DNA from: Nymphaea colorata
Taxonomy: Eukaryota > Streptophyta > Magnoliopsida > Nymphaeales > Nymphaeaceae
Reading direction: 5' to 3'
NCBI RefSeq assembly: GCF_008831285.2
Contig: NC_045148.1
Span: forward strand, 13,558,802 to 13,618,801
Length of the DNA stretch: 60,000 nt
Position 1 is the stretch's first letter, and every line of letters begins with the position of its first letter. Below the pieces are notes generated by a model. The model was not told the origin of the DNA. It saw only the letters and a program-made list of their open reading frames with translations, and did not search any database. This document shows positions 43,605 to 56,400 of this stretch, in pieces. The position numbers and the translations under genes were made by a program.

Positions 43605-44474
43605 GTGGCTGACTTTGGACTTTCGTGGGAGGAAGTAGCTAGTGCATGGGGTCATAATTGGGTATCTTGACCCTGAGTACGTGTCCACAAGATCCTTCAC
43701 TAAGAAAAGTGATGTCTACAGCTTTGGAGTGTTACTCTTTGAATTGATCACAGGCAAAAGCCCCGACAAGGCCTCCTTGGATTAGTAGACCTTGTAATGC
43801 TCATTCCTTCCTCATTCTGTCTCTTACTGCTCTCTCATATTAAGCTTAACAAATGAGTTCCTCTCCCTATAATTTGATTTCTTTATCTCGTAATCATCAG
43901 TTGGCTAGTCTGATAGACTGTGGCAACACTAACTTTTGTTTTGCTTGAGGTCCACTTGGCATAGACTTTGGTTATATATGATATTGTTTGCATTGCCCTA
44001 TAAGGCTATAACACAATCTGAGGAGGCCAAGTCACCAAGCTTCTGGAAAATGCACTTCATAATGAAGTAGGGCCCTTTCCATGCATGAATACTTGGTAAT
44101 AGCATAGTCCATTGCAAACCCAAAAAGAAAAGGAAACTGAAAGAAAAAAAAAAACAGCAAAAAAAGTAGAGAACAGCTCAGCCTAACCAAATTATGAAAT
44201 TACTATTTGTTCCGTAATGTATTAAACCATCCATTTCTATTTGCTCAAACGTTGTTACGTGTGCTTGGTGGCTTAGTTGGTACAATTCTGACTTCTGATA
44301 CAAAGGGATCCTAAGCAATTGCTTATATAGTCCTTGACTGACATTTCATGCACAGGCTGCAATGAACACTGAAGGAAAAGGTGGTTGGGAGGAAGTTGCT
44401 GATCCTCGACTTAATGGTGATTATGACCTTGAAGAGTTAAAATGGCATTGCAGCAATCGCATATAAATGCATAA
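43605..44474 (+). pseudogene. CRLK-type receptor-like kinase pseudogene, two exon remnants
   Basis: Exon block 1 (43605-43793) follows an AG acceptor. It encodes VADFGLS (DFG motif), then after a frame change [20 protein letters not shown] and [15 protein letters not shown] (the APE-equivalent and subdomain IX region). After another one-base shift it reads GLLGLVDL up to a GTAATG donor. Exon block 2 (44356-44474) encodes AAMNTEGKGGWEEVADPRLN, GDYDLEEL and, after a further shift, IAAIAYKCIT. The sequence matches calcium/calmodulin-regulated receptor-like kinases (CRLK1/2-like) better than other families I know. The catalytic loop, ATP-binding lobe and C-terminal end are missing. Several frameshifts confirm a dead copy. 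Its upstream neighbour is repeat R1. Confidence 0.85.
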
Positions 44475-47011
44475 CACTTTGTGATTCACCTTAAGCGTGC
44501 CTTTTGTTCACAAGTGACGGAACTTCAGTTGGCAAGAATAAGAAATCCTAAATTCCTAAAAGCTCTTAATTATGCTGTATGAATAAATTGCCATGTCGGT
44601 TCAGAGATTTTAGCGACTGTATGAGCATTTTAAAGTCTTCAGTGTGGTAAAAACCTTGTCCAGTAAAGATTTGAGGTCCTTGCCTCAGAACTGCAAAAGA
44701 AAAGCATAGTTTTCCGGTTTCCAAAGCGCCTCCTCATGCTCCTGCCAAAGCTTTGGATGACTGACAGCCTGACACATTGACACATAGAATATTAAAAACC
44801 TTAAGCTAATCAGTGGAACAACAAAATGTGCTGCATCTTTTCTGTTCAGTTGTGCGCTTCAAGGATCTGCAACCTGTCGAACGACATTCTTGATGCGTTT
44901 GCCACCCTGATAGAACTTAACTTTCTAAGGCAATTGCAAGGTCTCATCATACTCTCTTGAAAAATCAGAAACATGCCTGTCAGAATTTATAAAATAAGGT
45001 AAATATATAATCACAAGTGCAACCCTAAGAGGTTCACCCAGTTTCAACAAAGGTGACAGAGAAATTTTTCCTTTCCTAAGGTGGTAAAAAGGGACAACCC
45101 TCCCCTTTCCCTTCACTTATCGGACCACATATTGGCAGGCCTATGTTTGTTAAACAAAACATGAAATCCCTCGTCTTCCATTTCTTTTTGTTTGCAGCTC
45201 CATTTACTGCAACACTCAATAACTTTGATGCTGCAACAAAATGACGGTTTGCGGTACTAGTCAAACACATGATTTCTCTTCAACTAGATGGGGGGCATGG
45301 CATGTACTACCATTCGCTTCCCTTGAAAGCACCAGATGAATCATAATCTGATGGGTGTAGGAAAAAATGGTTTTGTACTGATGTTGTTGTTGAGAGAAGT
45401 TTGGGCAACTCTTGGCTTTTTTGTGTTTACAAATGCAGGCGTTTGAGATCGGGCAAAGTTAAAGCCAGTGAAGGTGAGACAAGAATATGATCGAATAACA
45501 GATGGGACTCATAAGTTTGAGATTGGGTTGGACCTGCCTTTTTCCAGATCTAACTTAATTGGATTTATGATACCGGGACTCTGACTAGGAACCTAGTTTT
45601 TCAAGCCCAATTCAGTACGTTCTGACTAGCATATGCTCTTTATATGTATGTACTGCAGTTGAATCAGGTCCCAGATGGTTGCCGGATTGATAACAAAATT
45701 AGATTGGTGACTGAATTGGATTAAAAAAATGGAATCAGACTTCTTCACCAGAACCGAACCGATCAAACGAATTCCAAGTCAATGGGATATATATCCTAGT
45801 GCTGAAGCGTCGCTTAGACGGCGATTGCAAGGATATGCGGGGGACGCATGCCATCAATTTGAGTTTGCAGAACCAATCATCGAAGGGGAAGGGCCACAGG
45901 GAGAAGGAATGCTAAGGAAAAGCAGACGATGAGTAGCTTCTGTGAGGAACACGAATTCACAAAAGGCAATATTTTACCGCTCCAGCCAAAGAACAACTAA
46001 AGCGAATCCTCTCACATGCCATGCACAGCGCTGAGCAGCAGCCCGTCCGAGGCACCTTAGAGCACTTCTCCTCCTCTCCTCAAGCTGCGAGCTTGCAATA
46101 TGCATCAAACTGAAAAGGACCGAACCTGCGGGTGCGGGGTTACTCCAACTAACAAGGCGCAGTGCCCGAGCAGATTAAGCCAAGAGATGAGATACGAAAT
46201 AGGCTAATACAATTTCTGGATCTGAATTTGAGTACTCTGGAGAGAAAGGACAATGTGGGTACTTTCACCAACTGGAGGGTTGCGAATCTGGACCTATTTA
46301 TTTGTGCCGCTTAACATCTTAGATCAATAAGACCTGACGGGCTTCATTGGCTCAGTTCTCTTCTCTCGACCACACATGTAAGTAATCCTATCAAATTGAT
46401 TAGTTCATTGATGGAAAGATACTTGCGTTAATTAGAATTAAGGCCCTTTATTGTTGTGCAATGACTTCTAGATAATTGCCAACACCGGAAGGCGAAACGG
46501 GTGGCAGCATAACCTTCCTTCCTGACAGGCAAATTAGATTTACGAACCTTTCTCAGTTTATGTCAGGCAACGGTCCGACTTCAAGGCATGGAAGTCCTTA
46601 CTTTAGAATTTATGAAATACTTATCAAAGTATTTAATAAATCTATATTAATTTTTTGGAGCAGATACATGCAAGTGTTCCTCTAACCAAACAGCCCCACA
46701 AGTCCGTGATTGATTGAGTCGCGCAGCAACATGAACCGTAGCAGATCCGGTTCTACCGAAGGTGTCATTGCCCTGTGAGAGTTTGTGGCGGAAGCCCAAG
46801 AGACTCCTTGTGAATCATGATGGTTTGGCTTTTTCCGCGGGTGTGTGAACTTCTCTTCCAACCAATATTCCTGCCGGCCCCTCAAAATGGGTCGCACATA
46901 ACATTGAGGTCTTGCAGATTTTAGGTTTGATTTTTCGCTTTTCCAAGTTCAATTCGTTTGTGTCACCTTTCTACTGGTGTATCTGTTGAATGTTAAGCAG
47001 TTTATAACATA

Positions 47012-47036
47012 AAATAATAATAATAATAATAATAAA
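47012..47036. repeat. (AAT)n microsatellite
   Basis: About eight AAT units in AT-rich intergenic DNA. Confidence 0.9.
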
Positions 47037-48728
47037 GATTCATTTGATTTTAACCAGTACCTTCCATGTACCGATGGAGTTCTTTTTTTTTGCCTTTTCA
47101 GCTTGACAAATTCCAGAATGTCTTTGCCATTGTTAAGAATAAAAGGAATAACCATACTCAAGCGTTATTACTTGGTGAATGCGTAATATATTAAGTTGGA
47201 GTATGAGCCAAGCTACCAAGTCTCAGAAAGTGTTCTTAGGCACTCCACTTGTTGCTTTAATGTCTCCATTCCGGGCACGTTAGCCGGTGAGTGACAACTG
47301 GCGCGATTATGTATATCATATAAAAGAGCCGCCCAATACTCAGAATTAAATTTGTACACTTATGAGTGCGATGAATGCCATTGCTTCCTCAATGTGTATG
47401 CTGAGCGCCTAATCAGCCGCAATCGTCGGGCAATCAAGATTGAACAGGATTTCCAGTATTAGATGCATTCAATCTTGGTTAATGAGATCAACTAGAGAAC
47501 GGCCAACATATTATACTGTTGGTCAGCAACGGTGCTACTAAATTCATAAACGTACTACTTTTTACCTTTATTAAATGTATGCGCCCCTTCGCTTATATTG
47601 CCGTCACTAGTTGCTTCCCAAACGAAATGGTAAAAAATTAGATTTGATTCGGTAGGTGAATCACTACTAAAAAGGGACCTTCTGGAAGCAAATCCCTGGT
47701 ACACGCCCCGTGCGTTGCAATTATCAGTACCATTGGACGATTATGACTCCATGTGAAAGATAATGATGAAGCTGCGCCTAGCACCGCCAATCTTATTATA
47801 TCAGTATCAGAGGAGCTACAGGAAGATGGAGAAATCTGGATGTAGCTAGCAGTGGAATATATACACCGTCTTAAATACTCTTTTTTTGTTTTTGTCAAGA
47901 AAAAGAGAGTGAAACTAACTTAACATTTCTTATTTTAAATATATGAAAGTTCGATATTGGCTCCCTCACTCTGTTATTCAAACCAGTTCTTCCGATTCAT
48001 GCTTATTATGATCGGCCATGCACAGTGAGGGGCCATAGATATATCGGCTGATAATGATATGTATAGAAGGAAGGAAGGCTTTGTATATATGTATTTGGAA
48101 AGAGGGCTAGATGTGTATATCGTAATAAAGGAAGGGGGACATGGAACCCCACCCATGTGTTGCTCATGATAAGTTGCTTTCCTGCTCTTCTTGACGGCCT
48201 GTCTGCGTGCGTGCGTGAAGTTGACAATCAAAATGGCCATAACCAAACTCACATGGCTCTAGCCGACGGAAACTTCCAACCAATCAACAATCACTTATGT
48301 TTTTCCAAGAACATTTATTTTGTTGCATTAAGTTCGGTAAAAACAGATCCCCTACTTTTAATTCTGGCCACACAGTGCCTCGTCTTTGCTAGCTCTGGAA
48401 ACCTGTATAGCATGAGAAGAAAGTATGAAGAAGAATCTATCTCTCTCTCTCTTTACGAATTGTGTAAAGTCATTGGATCTCAAATAAGTGGCTCTAGGGT
48501 TGCTAATCCACCAGGTGAGAAAGATCTCAAAATTCTGCCTTGTCTTCCTTTTTTATTTATCTGATTATCTCTCCTTTTTCAAAAATATCCCAACAACGTA
48601 AAAGAAAGTCTGAATTTTTGGATAATCACTGTCGGCAGCTTTAGAAGTATTCATCTTAAAAGATCATGTGGTTGTAGATAACCCTTATAGTCATCATATT
48701 TGTGGAGCGTGCATGTTTGTATTTGATA

Positions 48729-48744
48729 TGTGTGTGTGTGTGTG
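48729..48744. repeat. (TG)8 microsatellite
   Basis: Eight perfect TG units in intergenic DNA. Confidence 0.9.
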
Positions 48745-50761
48745 GCAATTAGGTACCACAGGTTTTCGGAAAACATAAAGACGTCAAGAACAAACTTCAT
48801 GTACAATCATTTAGTGACGGTCCGCATGTCCAGTGAGAATGCAGAGTTTCGGCTTCTGTCATGATTTTGCCCAATAATCAATTTGTCCAATCGTGTGTGT
48901 ATATATATATATCTATAGTATTTTTAAACAAGTGCCCCTCCTTTGACTCAGCCACTAGTTGCCGAGAGTTGGCAAATTACTCACCACTGTAGTCCGACCT
49001 ACCGTTCTGCAGATGTAAAAGCCTGTCGGTATCAAGGTTTATATGAATTGAATTGTGAGGCGGAAGAGATAAAGTTAGACATTTTTTTCCACTTCCTCCA
49101 ATCCAAAAGTAAATGCACCAAAGGCTGGATATTTAACATTTCCTGCTATACATTTTGAATGGGCTGGCTGCTTTCTTTATGATCATTTATGGAAAGTAAA
49201 AGCAGTTACCCTGAAAAGGAGGGGGCCATTGTTTTCATCTCTACACATCACTGTAGCTTTCGTTTGAAGAAAGAAACTTGTTGGCTTCTTTCTTGAGAGG
49301 AAAAAGTAGAGAAAGTGGCTTCCATTATTATTTGCCATCTACTACTGGATGGACAAGAGCTTCATCTGATTTAGGAAAGGGGGTGAACCATGGGTAGCTT
49401 CAAATAAAAGAAGGGCAGTTTTTTCATTAGAAAACTAACTAAAGCTGACCTTTTAAGTGTGGAGCTGGGTCTGATGAGTCCAGTCTAAGACTGGAGAGCA
49501 AATCTAACTGATACCAACCTGCACTACTTCATTCTTAGCTGTGAAAAATTCACCTTCATTTATTTGTTTCGGGGGGCTATGGCCCTCTGCTGTTTGACCC
49601 ATAATATCAAAAGCGGATAAGTAGTTCACTCCGGAGCCATGGTGATTTGACTCATGGGTTCTCAACAATTTAAGAAAAGTCCAAAAGCATGTGGGAGCTA
49701 GGTCCTCCATATCTCGCCAATAAATTACAAGGCCCTACCGGGTTTCGATTTCCTGTAGCAGACAATACTGAATGATTTGTTTCTCAGTATCATGGCCATA
49801 TAATGCCTGCCCACTGGTGCCTTAGCTACTTAGATTTTTTTAAAAAACTTTTACTTGCTCCTGACATTCTTATCCCTCGATTGTTCCTTCTTCTTCCCAC
49901 CCTTTTGGATGCATGTGAGAAAAATGGGCTCCAACCACTCGTCTGTGTGCCAAATAATGCCGCAGCCCGGATGTCTACTCCATCTGCTCTTGACAACGAC
50001 AAGTCCCACGCCAACCTGCCACTCCCAAACCCATACCTATTTTTCACAACTCCAACCCAGACTAACGGACACGAAAATTTATATACACCCTAAAAATGCA
50101 ACTGAAAGGGAGGTTTATGTGGTATTTTTTTCTTTTAAATAAATTATCACGATTTGAGACCAAAACAGGCGTTGTAATCCCGCTTTACTTGTGTTGTGTT
50201 GACATCATCATGGTAGGCTTGATCTTAAGCAGCAAAAGATGGCTGCTGGCAAGAGGATAAGATTTTATTAAGAAGGTGATGGTGCTGCCCATGTGCTAGG
50301 TCGTGGGTGGCCATGGAGATAGTGTTCCCCGTTTCATGGAAGAGATGTGACATATATGATTGTATGTCTTCAAATGGTAAAACCAACAGCCCCAAGTCTT
50401 TTTTTTTATTTTCTAAACCAAAACAAGTGTTTGACTGATCAAACGACCTTAGTTGTTAACCCCGGAGTTTGCCAAAATTGATCTATGTGATTATTTACTC
50501 TATAGTATGAGTATAATAGGCTAATATTTTTTTTGCACCTGCAACGGACGGTGCATTGCTACTGCTATATGCCTAAATAATTTTGCTATATCAAAGTTGA
50601 AAGCGAAGATGAAGTCCTACTGTCTACACCCCATAGGAGCAGCTAGAAAACCGCAAGTCATGTTTGTTAGACTTGGACACGAAATCAAAGGCCATCACAA
50701 ATCCATAAACTCCTTCTCCCACCCCTTCGAACTACAGATCCGTGCTTTTTATAACATAATG

Positions 50762-50791
50762 TTAGGAAATCCACTGTTTGCTTTAGCAGTG
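50762..50791. repeat. Short perfect hairpin
   Basis: AAATCCACTG and CAGTGGATTT are exact reverse complements separated by 10 bases. No surrounding gene suggests a role. It may be a relic of a small foldback element or chance. Confidence 0.5.
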
Positions 50792-53400
50792 GATTTCGTT
50801 TGAGACGAGTCTAAGACCTCATATCCATTGCTATCAAACATAGCGTAACCAACCTCATAAATAAAGAGATATGATGATGATGTTGATCCGCCTTCAACTT
50901 GGACGATGTGGGGGGGGGGCAGCACGTGGGAGAGAGGTGTGTTTTTAATATGTGATGGGCAGCCCTCTATCCTGCCCCAAATCCCAGCTTCACCCACCCT
51001 ACCACACACGACTTGGATGGCCGGGCCGCCCACTTCTGTCCCCACCAGTTCGGTCGTCCCTCGTGGATCGTTGCGAACACCGGGGACGATGAAAGGGAGG
51101 AACGCAGAAGTCGCCGCGTTCCCTCAAGTCCGTCTCTGTAGGTTCCTCCCCCACACGCTTCTCCTTTTCGGTCTTTTTTGTCCTTTTTCCTTTTTTTTTT
51201 CTTCCCTTTCTGGATCCCATCCCATCCCATCCCACACCACACGGTAAATGGCGGTGGTGATCGCTGCGGTAAAATCTCCAATGCAACAAAGCAAATATAC
51301 AAGATTAAAAAAATTTGTTCTTAATACGCCCTTTTTGAGCGTTAGATTGTCCGTCACATTTAAAAATTTGAATTTGGTGAAGAAATCATGACGTCTCCTT
51401 CAACCTAAAAGTTGTGGATTCAAACCTCTAACTGAAGGACTGGAGATGTATTCGCAAAAAGGCAACAGTCTTACTTAAATAGCTAAACCAATGTTGGCCG
51501 ATGCATGTCACTCCCTCAAACAACGCCAGCGGATGCAACCTTTGATTTAATCTAATTCCTTTAACTTTTAAGTGATGCGCAGTAATTTTCACTCATTTTA
51601 AAATCTTAAAAAACGAAAATATGATCATTTTTTTTTTCTTTTTAGCGTTCTGCTGAGGTGTGCCTTGGTCAAGTACCTTTCGCTTTCTCCTATTTCAAAG
51701 CCGCCCTTCGCCACTTTAAACTTTTTTCTCTTCTTTTTGTTCTTTTGTTTTTGACGGTTTGAGGACCTGTTTTTATTTTACCCACGACACCCCACTCCTT
51801 CAAACTTCTCTTTCGCTTATCCCGAATTATTATCCTACAAATATAACCATGCTTTCCCGATCCTGGTATTCAAAAGTCGTATTGTTTTGGGCTGCGAAAT
51901 CTGAATTTATGAGCTGAATGAGTTCAACCAGTCATCTTTTTTAAACAGCTACGGTGAAGAAGCTAGAGCTTCAATCGAGCTCCACAAGTCAGGCAGACTG
52001 AAGATGGAGATTATTTTAATCCTAAATTATTAGCAGCGCCTGCAAGTGGAACTGTGGAATATAAAACATCGATCTGACCAGACTTACTGGAGGAAGCGAC
52101 ACGGCGCAGTACTTGCACTGAGATGTGGAATTTAATTAATTAAAACTCGTTGCCTTTCACTCCCAAAGCATCGCTAACCATTTTACATAAACCAATCAAG
52201 CATTACGAGTTTTTTTTCTCAGCCAACATAAGTTAATCCTTCTCTTTGTTTATTTCGTTATGGGCACCGGCTGCTATCATGCTCCAAACTGAACCCCATC
52301 ACACTTTATCTGTCAGCAAGGAGTACTACACTTAGCTGGACTATGTGGTATGCTTGTACCAGAGGCTGAGAAACGTTACGCAAATTAGTTATATATTATA
52401 TGATTCGGCATGGTGATTTCCATTTATTTTGCAAGAAAATATCATTTCATTTCAATGCAGATCTTTATCGCTGGAGTTTTGCAGTCCTAGTGATGCCATA
52501 ATTGCTAATTAAGAAGCTCCATTCAACAGTTTTGTGAAAAGTATACATCGGAGAAGAGTTGAGCAGGCGGAGCCAGAGGTAATCCATCGGCCTGTGGGCG
52601 AGTGCGGCGGCTTCCCCGTCCCTCATCATGCCTACCCGTGACACTCACTCAGTTTGTTTTTCTCACACCCCTTTCTCCCCCATTTTAATTCCCCCACAAG
52701 ATTCGCACCCATATAATATAATGCAAAATTTTTTGCCTCATTTAATTGGCAAACGAACGATTTTGTTGTGTTTTATTTAGACAAGAAACATCGGTCAACT
52801 GGACTGAGCTATGGATTGGAGCATAACAATGACTAATAAGACCATTATACATTTAACAATGACTATTGAGCAGAAATGAATTTGAAATAAGGCCAACAAA
52901 AAAAGCAATGGGCTAGGAAGACATTTTACATTTATTTAAGGGAAATTAATTTAAAATAAGGAAAAAAGGATCATGTTATTTTCGAGCTTTTCCAACTCAA
53001 CCCCTTATCTTTGTAGGATACAAGACTTGGTTTGGGGATGTGCCACCTTCATAGTTTTTCAACTCCTTAACCACCATATTATTTGGTGTTTTGCTTTTTG
53101 AAATGAAAGACAAGAGGTGTTCCTTCACATTTTATGAATTTATTTTAAATATGCCTTTAAATTTGAGAAGAGTAGCCATCTTCTTTTTATCTTATCTGAG
53201 GGAGGAAGAAGGATGGATGAAAGAGGAGGGACGGTCAAAGCAACAATCTCCTACCTCTAGTAAATCCATTGTAGGACGAAATAATTGGGAAGAAATCACC
53301 GGAAAAGAAAAAAAAGAAAAGGAGGGGTTGCCTTACTCCTCCTCCTCCTCATGATTCAGCATCATGTCCCTCCCCTCCTAAGCAAGGCCACCCATAAATG

Positions 53401-53852
53401 AAATGAATGGACCACCCCCATCTCATTCTCGGCCCCTCCCATTAGCGGATCCATGAGTTTCTCCAATGCGGGATCCATTTACTTTCTTTTCTTCCTGTAA
53501 GTTACAGAGATGAGAAGAAGGTTTTTCTTTTATTAACCCCACCTGCAGTCAGTCAGGATTCAGGCACGGGCACGGGCACGGGCTGGAAAAGACTTAGTGA
53601 TGGGCTCATGGCCTCGGCCACGACTGGGAGGTTCTAGTCATTCATGATACAGCCAACCCGTACTCTTTAGTCCTCACTCACTGAGGATAGCTTGGTAATT
53701 TTTCGTATCTGTTTCCCGCCGTTTTACTAATTCCTGCAAAAGCAAAAACAAAAAAGAATAAACGCAAAAAGAAAAAGGAAAATTGCACCCCTTTTCAGGC
53801 ACCCCTCCCTCCACCGCTCTTCGCTCCCCCTGCTCTCCCTCTCTCCCTCCCT
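53401..53852 (+). promoter_or_regulatory. Promoter and leader region of the subtilase gene
   Basis: This stretch holds no gene. It includes a short GGCAC-rich array (about 53561-53582) and an A-rich block (53740-53780). The last 60 bases before the ATG are strongly CT-rich, typical of a plant 5' leader. I see no unambiguous TATA box; AGAATAAACG near 53755 is a weak candidate. Confidence 0.35.
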
Positions 53853-56231
53853 ATGGCGTCCTGGCTCTGCTTCGCCCTCCTCTTCGCCGCTTCTCTCTCT
53901 CTCGTCTCCTCACTCCCCCCCTCGCTGAACCCGACCACCATCATCGAGGAGAAGAGGACCAATTACATTGTCCGAGTCCAGCATGACCTCAAGCCCTCTG
54001 TCTTCCCTACCCACCAACACTGGTATGAGTCCACTCTGCTCACCGTAAGAGGCACCACACCCTCGGATCCCTCCATCACCACCGCCTCTACCATTCATGT
54101 TTACTCTACCGTCTTCCATGGCTTCTCTGCAAAGCTCACTGCTACGGAGGCACAGGCCCTCGAATCCCTCCCTGCCGTCCTCGCTGTCCTCCCAGACCGA
54201 GTGCGTCACCTCCACACCACACGCTCCCCCCAGTTCCTCGGTCTCAAGATTCGCGACGAGTCCGGCCTGCTGGCGGAGTCCGACTTCGGCGCCGACCTTG
54301 TCGTCGCGGTGCTGGATACTGGTATTTCTCCCGAGAGCCTGAGCTTCAGCGATAAGGGGCTTGGCCCTGTGCCGGCACGGTGGCGCGGCCGCTGCGAGGC
54401 CGGCCGCGGCTTCCCCGCTTCCTCCTGCAACCGTAAGATCGTCGGCGCACGCTTCTTCTGTGGCGGCTACGAGGCGATGGCCGGTGCCATGAACCAGTCG
54501 GTGGAGTTCCGGTCGCCGCGAGATTCCGATGGGCACGGCACTCACACGGCATCGATCGCGGCCGGCCGGTACGTCTTCGAGGCGAGTATGCTCGGCTTCG
54601 CAAGGGGAGTCGCGGCCGGGATGGCGCCCAAGGCGAGGATTGCAGCGTACAAGGTCTGCTGGACCTCCGGGTGCTTCGATTCGGACATTCTCTCGGCCTT
54701 CGATCAGGCGGTCTCAGACGGTGCGGACGTCATCTCGCTCTCCGTCGGTGGTGGCGTGGTGCCTTACTACCTCGACGCGATCGCAATCGGCGCTTTCGGA
54801 GCGGTGGAGCGCGGCATCTTCGTCTCGGCCTCCGCGGGAAATGAGGGACCCGGCGAGATGACCGTCACTAATGTCTCCCCCTGGATCACCACCGTCGGTG
54901 CTGGCAGTATGGATCGAACCTTCCCGGCCGATGTCCTCCTGGGCAACGGTAGGACGATCCCCGGCGTCAGCCTCTACGCCGGTGGGGGTCTCCCCGTTGG
55001 ACGTTTTCTCCCCCTCGTCTACGCCGGGAACGCCCCGATCTCCGACGACGGGAGCGACGGATACTCGTCCTCGCTCTGTATGGAAGGATCGCTAAACCCT
55101 AAAGCTGTACGTGGTAAGATCGTGCTCTGCGATCGAGGGAGCAACCCCAGGGTGGAGAAGGGCGCGGTGGTGGGACGCGCCGGCGGGCTTGGGATGATTT
55201 TGGCTAACGGCGCGTCGGACGGCGAGGGGCTGGTCGCTGACAGTCACGTGATCCCGGCGACTTCTGTCGGCGCCACAGCTGGAGAGTACATCCGAGAGTA
55301 CATCAACTCCGCCAGAAAGCCGACGGCCACGATCGTCTTCCGCGGGACCCAGCTCGGCGTGCGTCCAGCGCCGGTGCTGGCATCTTTCTCGGCGCGAGGT
55401 CCGAACCCAGAAACACCGGACCTTCTGAAGCCGGACGTGATCGCGCCCGGGTTGAACATATTGGCGGCCTGGCCGGACGGCGTCGGACCCTCCGGCGTGG
55501 CGTCGGACCGCCGCCGGACTCAGTTCAACATCCTGTCCGGCACCTCCATGGCCTGCCCACACGTGTCGGGACTGGCGGCGTTGCTCAAGGGCGCGAATCC
55601 GGGGTGGAGCCCAGCCGCGATCCGGTCCGCTCTGATGACCACGGCGTACACTATGGACAGCCGGAACGAAACAATGCTCGACGAAGCCACCGGCAACGCC
55701 TCCACGGTGCTCGGCTTCGGCGCAGGGCACGTGGATCCGCAGAGAGCCTTGGACCCGGGGCTCGTCTATGACCTGACCGTCGACGACTACGTCGCCTTCC
55801 TCTGCAGCTCCAACTACAGCGACAAGAGCGTCCTCACGGTCGCCCGGCGTACCGAGAGCTGCGGGTCCCACAGGAGGTTGGGAGGCCCCGGGGACCTCAA
55901 CTACCCGTCCATCTCCGCCGTGTTCCAGATGGACGGTTCTGGTGCTCTGACTAAGCGGGTCGCGCGCACTGTGACCAATGTCGGTGCCGGCGGGCGGACG
56001 GTGTACAGGGCGACTGTGCGCCCGCCGAGAGGGAGCACGATCCGGGTCGTGCCCGAGACGCTGGAGTTTCTGAGGTCGGGGCAGACGGCGAGGTTCGAAC
56101 TGACGGTCGGCGTCTCGCCGGTGAGGATGTCGCCGGGGAGCTCGAGGGTGGAGTCCGGGATGCTGACGTGGTCGGACGGGAGACACGTTGTGAGCAGCCC
56201 CATAGTGGTGACGTGGCAGGCACCGTACTGA
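53853..56231 (+). CDS. SBT1.5: Subtilisin-like serine protease, SBT1.5-like, intronless
   Basis: This is a complete 792-residue pre-pro-protease, probably secreted to the cell wall, where subtilases process proteins and peptides. Residues 1 to about 22 are a signal peptide (LCFALLFAASLSLVSS). The inhibitor I9 prodomain follows (NYIVRVQHDLKP, VFHGFSAKLT), ending before HTTRSPQFLGL at 121-131, the usual mature start. Catalytic residues are Asp155 (VLDTGI), His228 (DGHGTHTA), oxyanion Asn330 (ASAGNEGPG) and Ser565 (SGTSMACPH). A protease-associated domain lies between His and Ser (about 380-480, with KIVLCDRG), and a fibronectin-III-like C-terminus includes LNYPSISAVF and RTVTNVG. YYLDAIAIGAFGA and SFSARGPNPETPDLLKPDVI match Arabidopsis SBT1.5. 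The ATG is in good context (CTATGGCG). Single exon and strong GC3 bias are usual for SBT1 genes of monocots. No lesion was seen. Confidence 0.96.
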   Translation: MASWLCFALLFAASLSLVSSLPPSLNPTTIIEEKRTNYIVRVQHDLKPSVFPTHQHWYESTLLTVRGTTPSDPSITTASTIHVYSTVFHGFSAKLTATEAQALESLPAVLAVLPDRVRHLHTTRSPQFLGLKIRDESGLLAESDFGADLVVAVLDTGISPESLSFSDKGLGPVPARWRGRCEAGRGFPASSCNRKIVGARFFCGGYEAMAGAMNQSVEFRSPRDSDGHGTHTASIAAGRYVFEASMLGFARGVAAGMAPKARIAAYKVCWTSGCFDSDILSAFDQAVSDGADVISLSVGGGVVPYYLDAIAIGAFGAVERGIFVSASAGNEGPGEMTVTNVSPWITTVGAGSMDRTFPADVLLGNGRTIPGVSLYAGGGLPVGRFLPLVYAGNAPISDDGSDGYSSSLCMEGSLNPKAVRGKIVLCDRGSNPRVEKGAVVGRAGGLGMILANGASDGEGLVADSHVIPATSVGATAGEYIREYINSARKPTATIVFRGTQLGVRPAPVLASFSARGPNPETPDLLKPDVIAPGLNILAAWPDGVGPSGVASDRRRTQFNILSGTSMACPHVSGLAALLKGANPGWSPAAIRSALMTTAYTMDSRNETMLDEATGNASTVLGFGAGHVDPQRALDPGLVYDLTVDDYVAFLCSSNYSDKSVLTVARRTESCGSHRRLGGPGDLNYPSISAVFQMDGSGALTKRVARTVTNVGAGGRTVYRATVRPPRGSTIRVVPETLEFLRSGQTARFELTVGVSPVRMSPGSSRVESGMLTWSDGRHVVSSPIVVTWQAPY

Positions 56232-56400
56232 GGGAGATGGGAAGATGAGCGGATAGTAGGTTTTCCTTTTTCTTTTCTTTTCTTTTTTTTTTAACTTTTT
56301 TGGTGTAATTAGAATAGAATAAATATAAAGGAAGGGTTGGCTGCGAAGATCGGCGAGTGGTTCCACCTCTGTATCAAACCGATGCACCAGCAGCGTCGTC
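56232..56400 (+). terminator. 3' UTR of the subtilase gene with polyadenylation signal
   Basis: The stop codon is followed by a T-rich stretch (56265-56300) and AATAAA at 56318-56323, about 90 bases after the stop. The exact cleavage site is not determinable from sequence alone. Confidence 0.55.

Larger units (their letters stand above)
44475..53400. other. Long intergenic stretch, no supported gene
   Basis: Open frames here (for example 45729-45932, 48157-48564, 49803-50093, 50906-51247) have no recognisable motif, and many overlap on both strands. Simple repeats are listed separately. A 10-bp perfect hairpin lies at 50762-50791. TCCCA is tandemly repeated near 51214-51236. There is a G9 run near 50910. 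I found no RNA gene. Confidence 0.45.

Noticed and set aside
45729-45932. 67-codon ORF starting MESDFF
   Set aside because: It starts with ATG but has no known motif and no plausible neighbouring exons or leader.
48157-48564. 135-codon open frame on the plus strand
   Set aside because: No recognisable domain. Composition resembles surrounding intergenic DNA and there is no plausible promoter or exon context.
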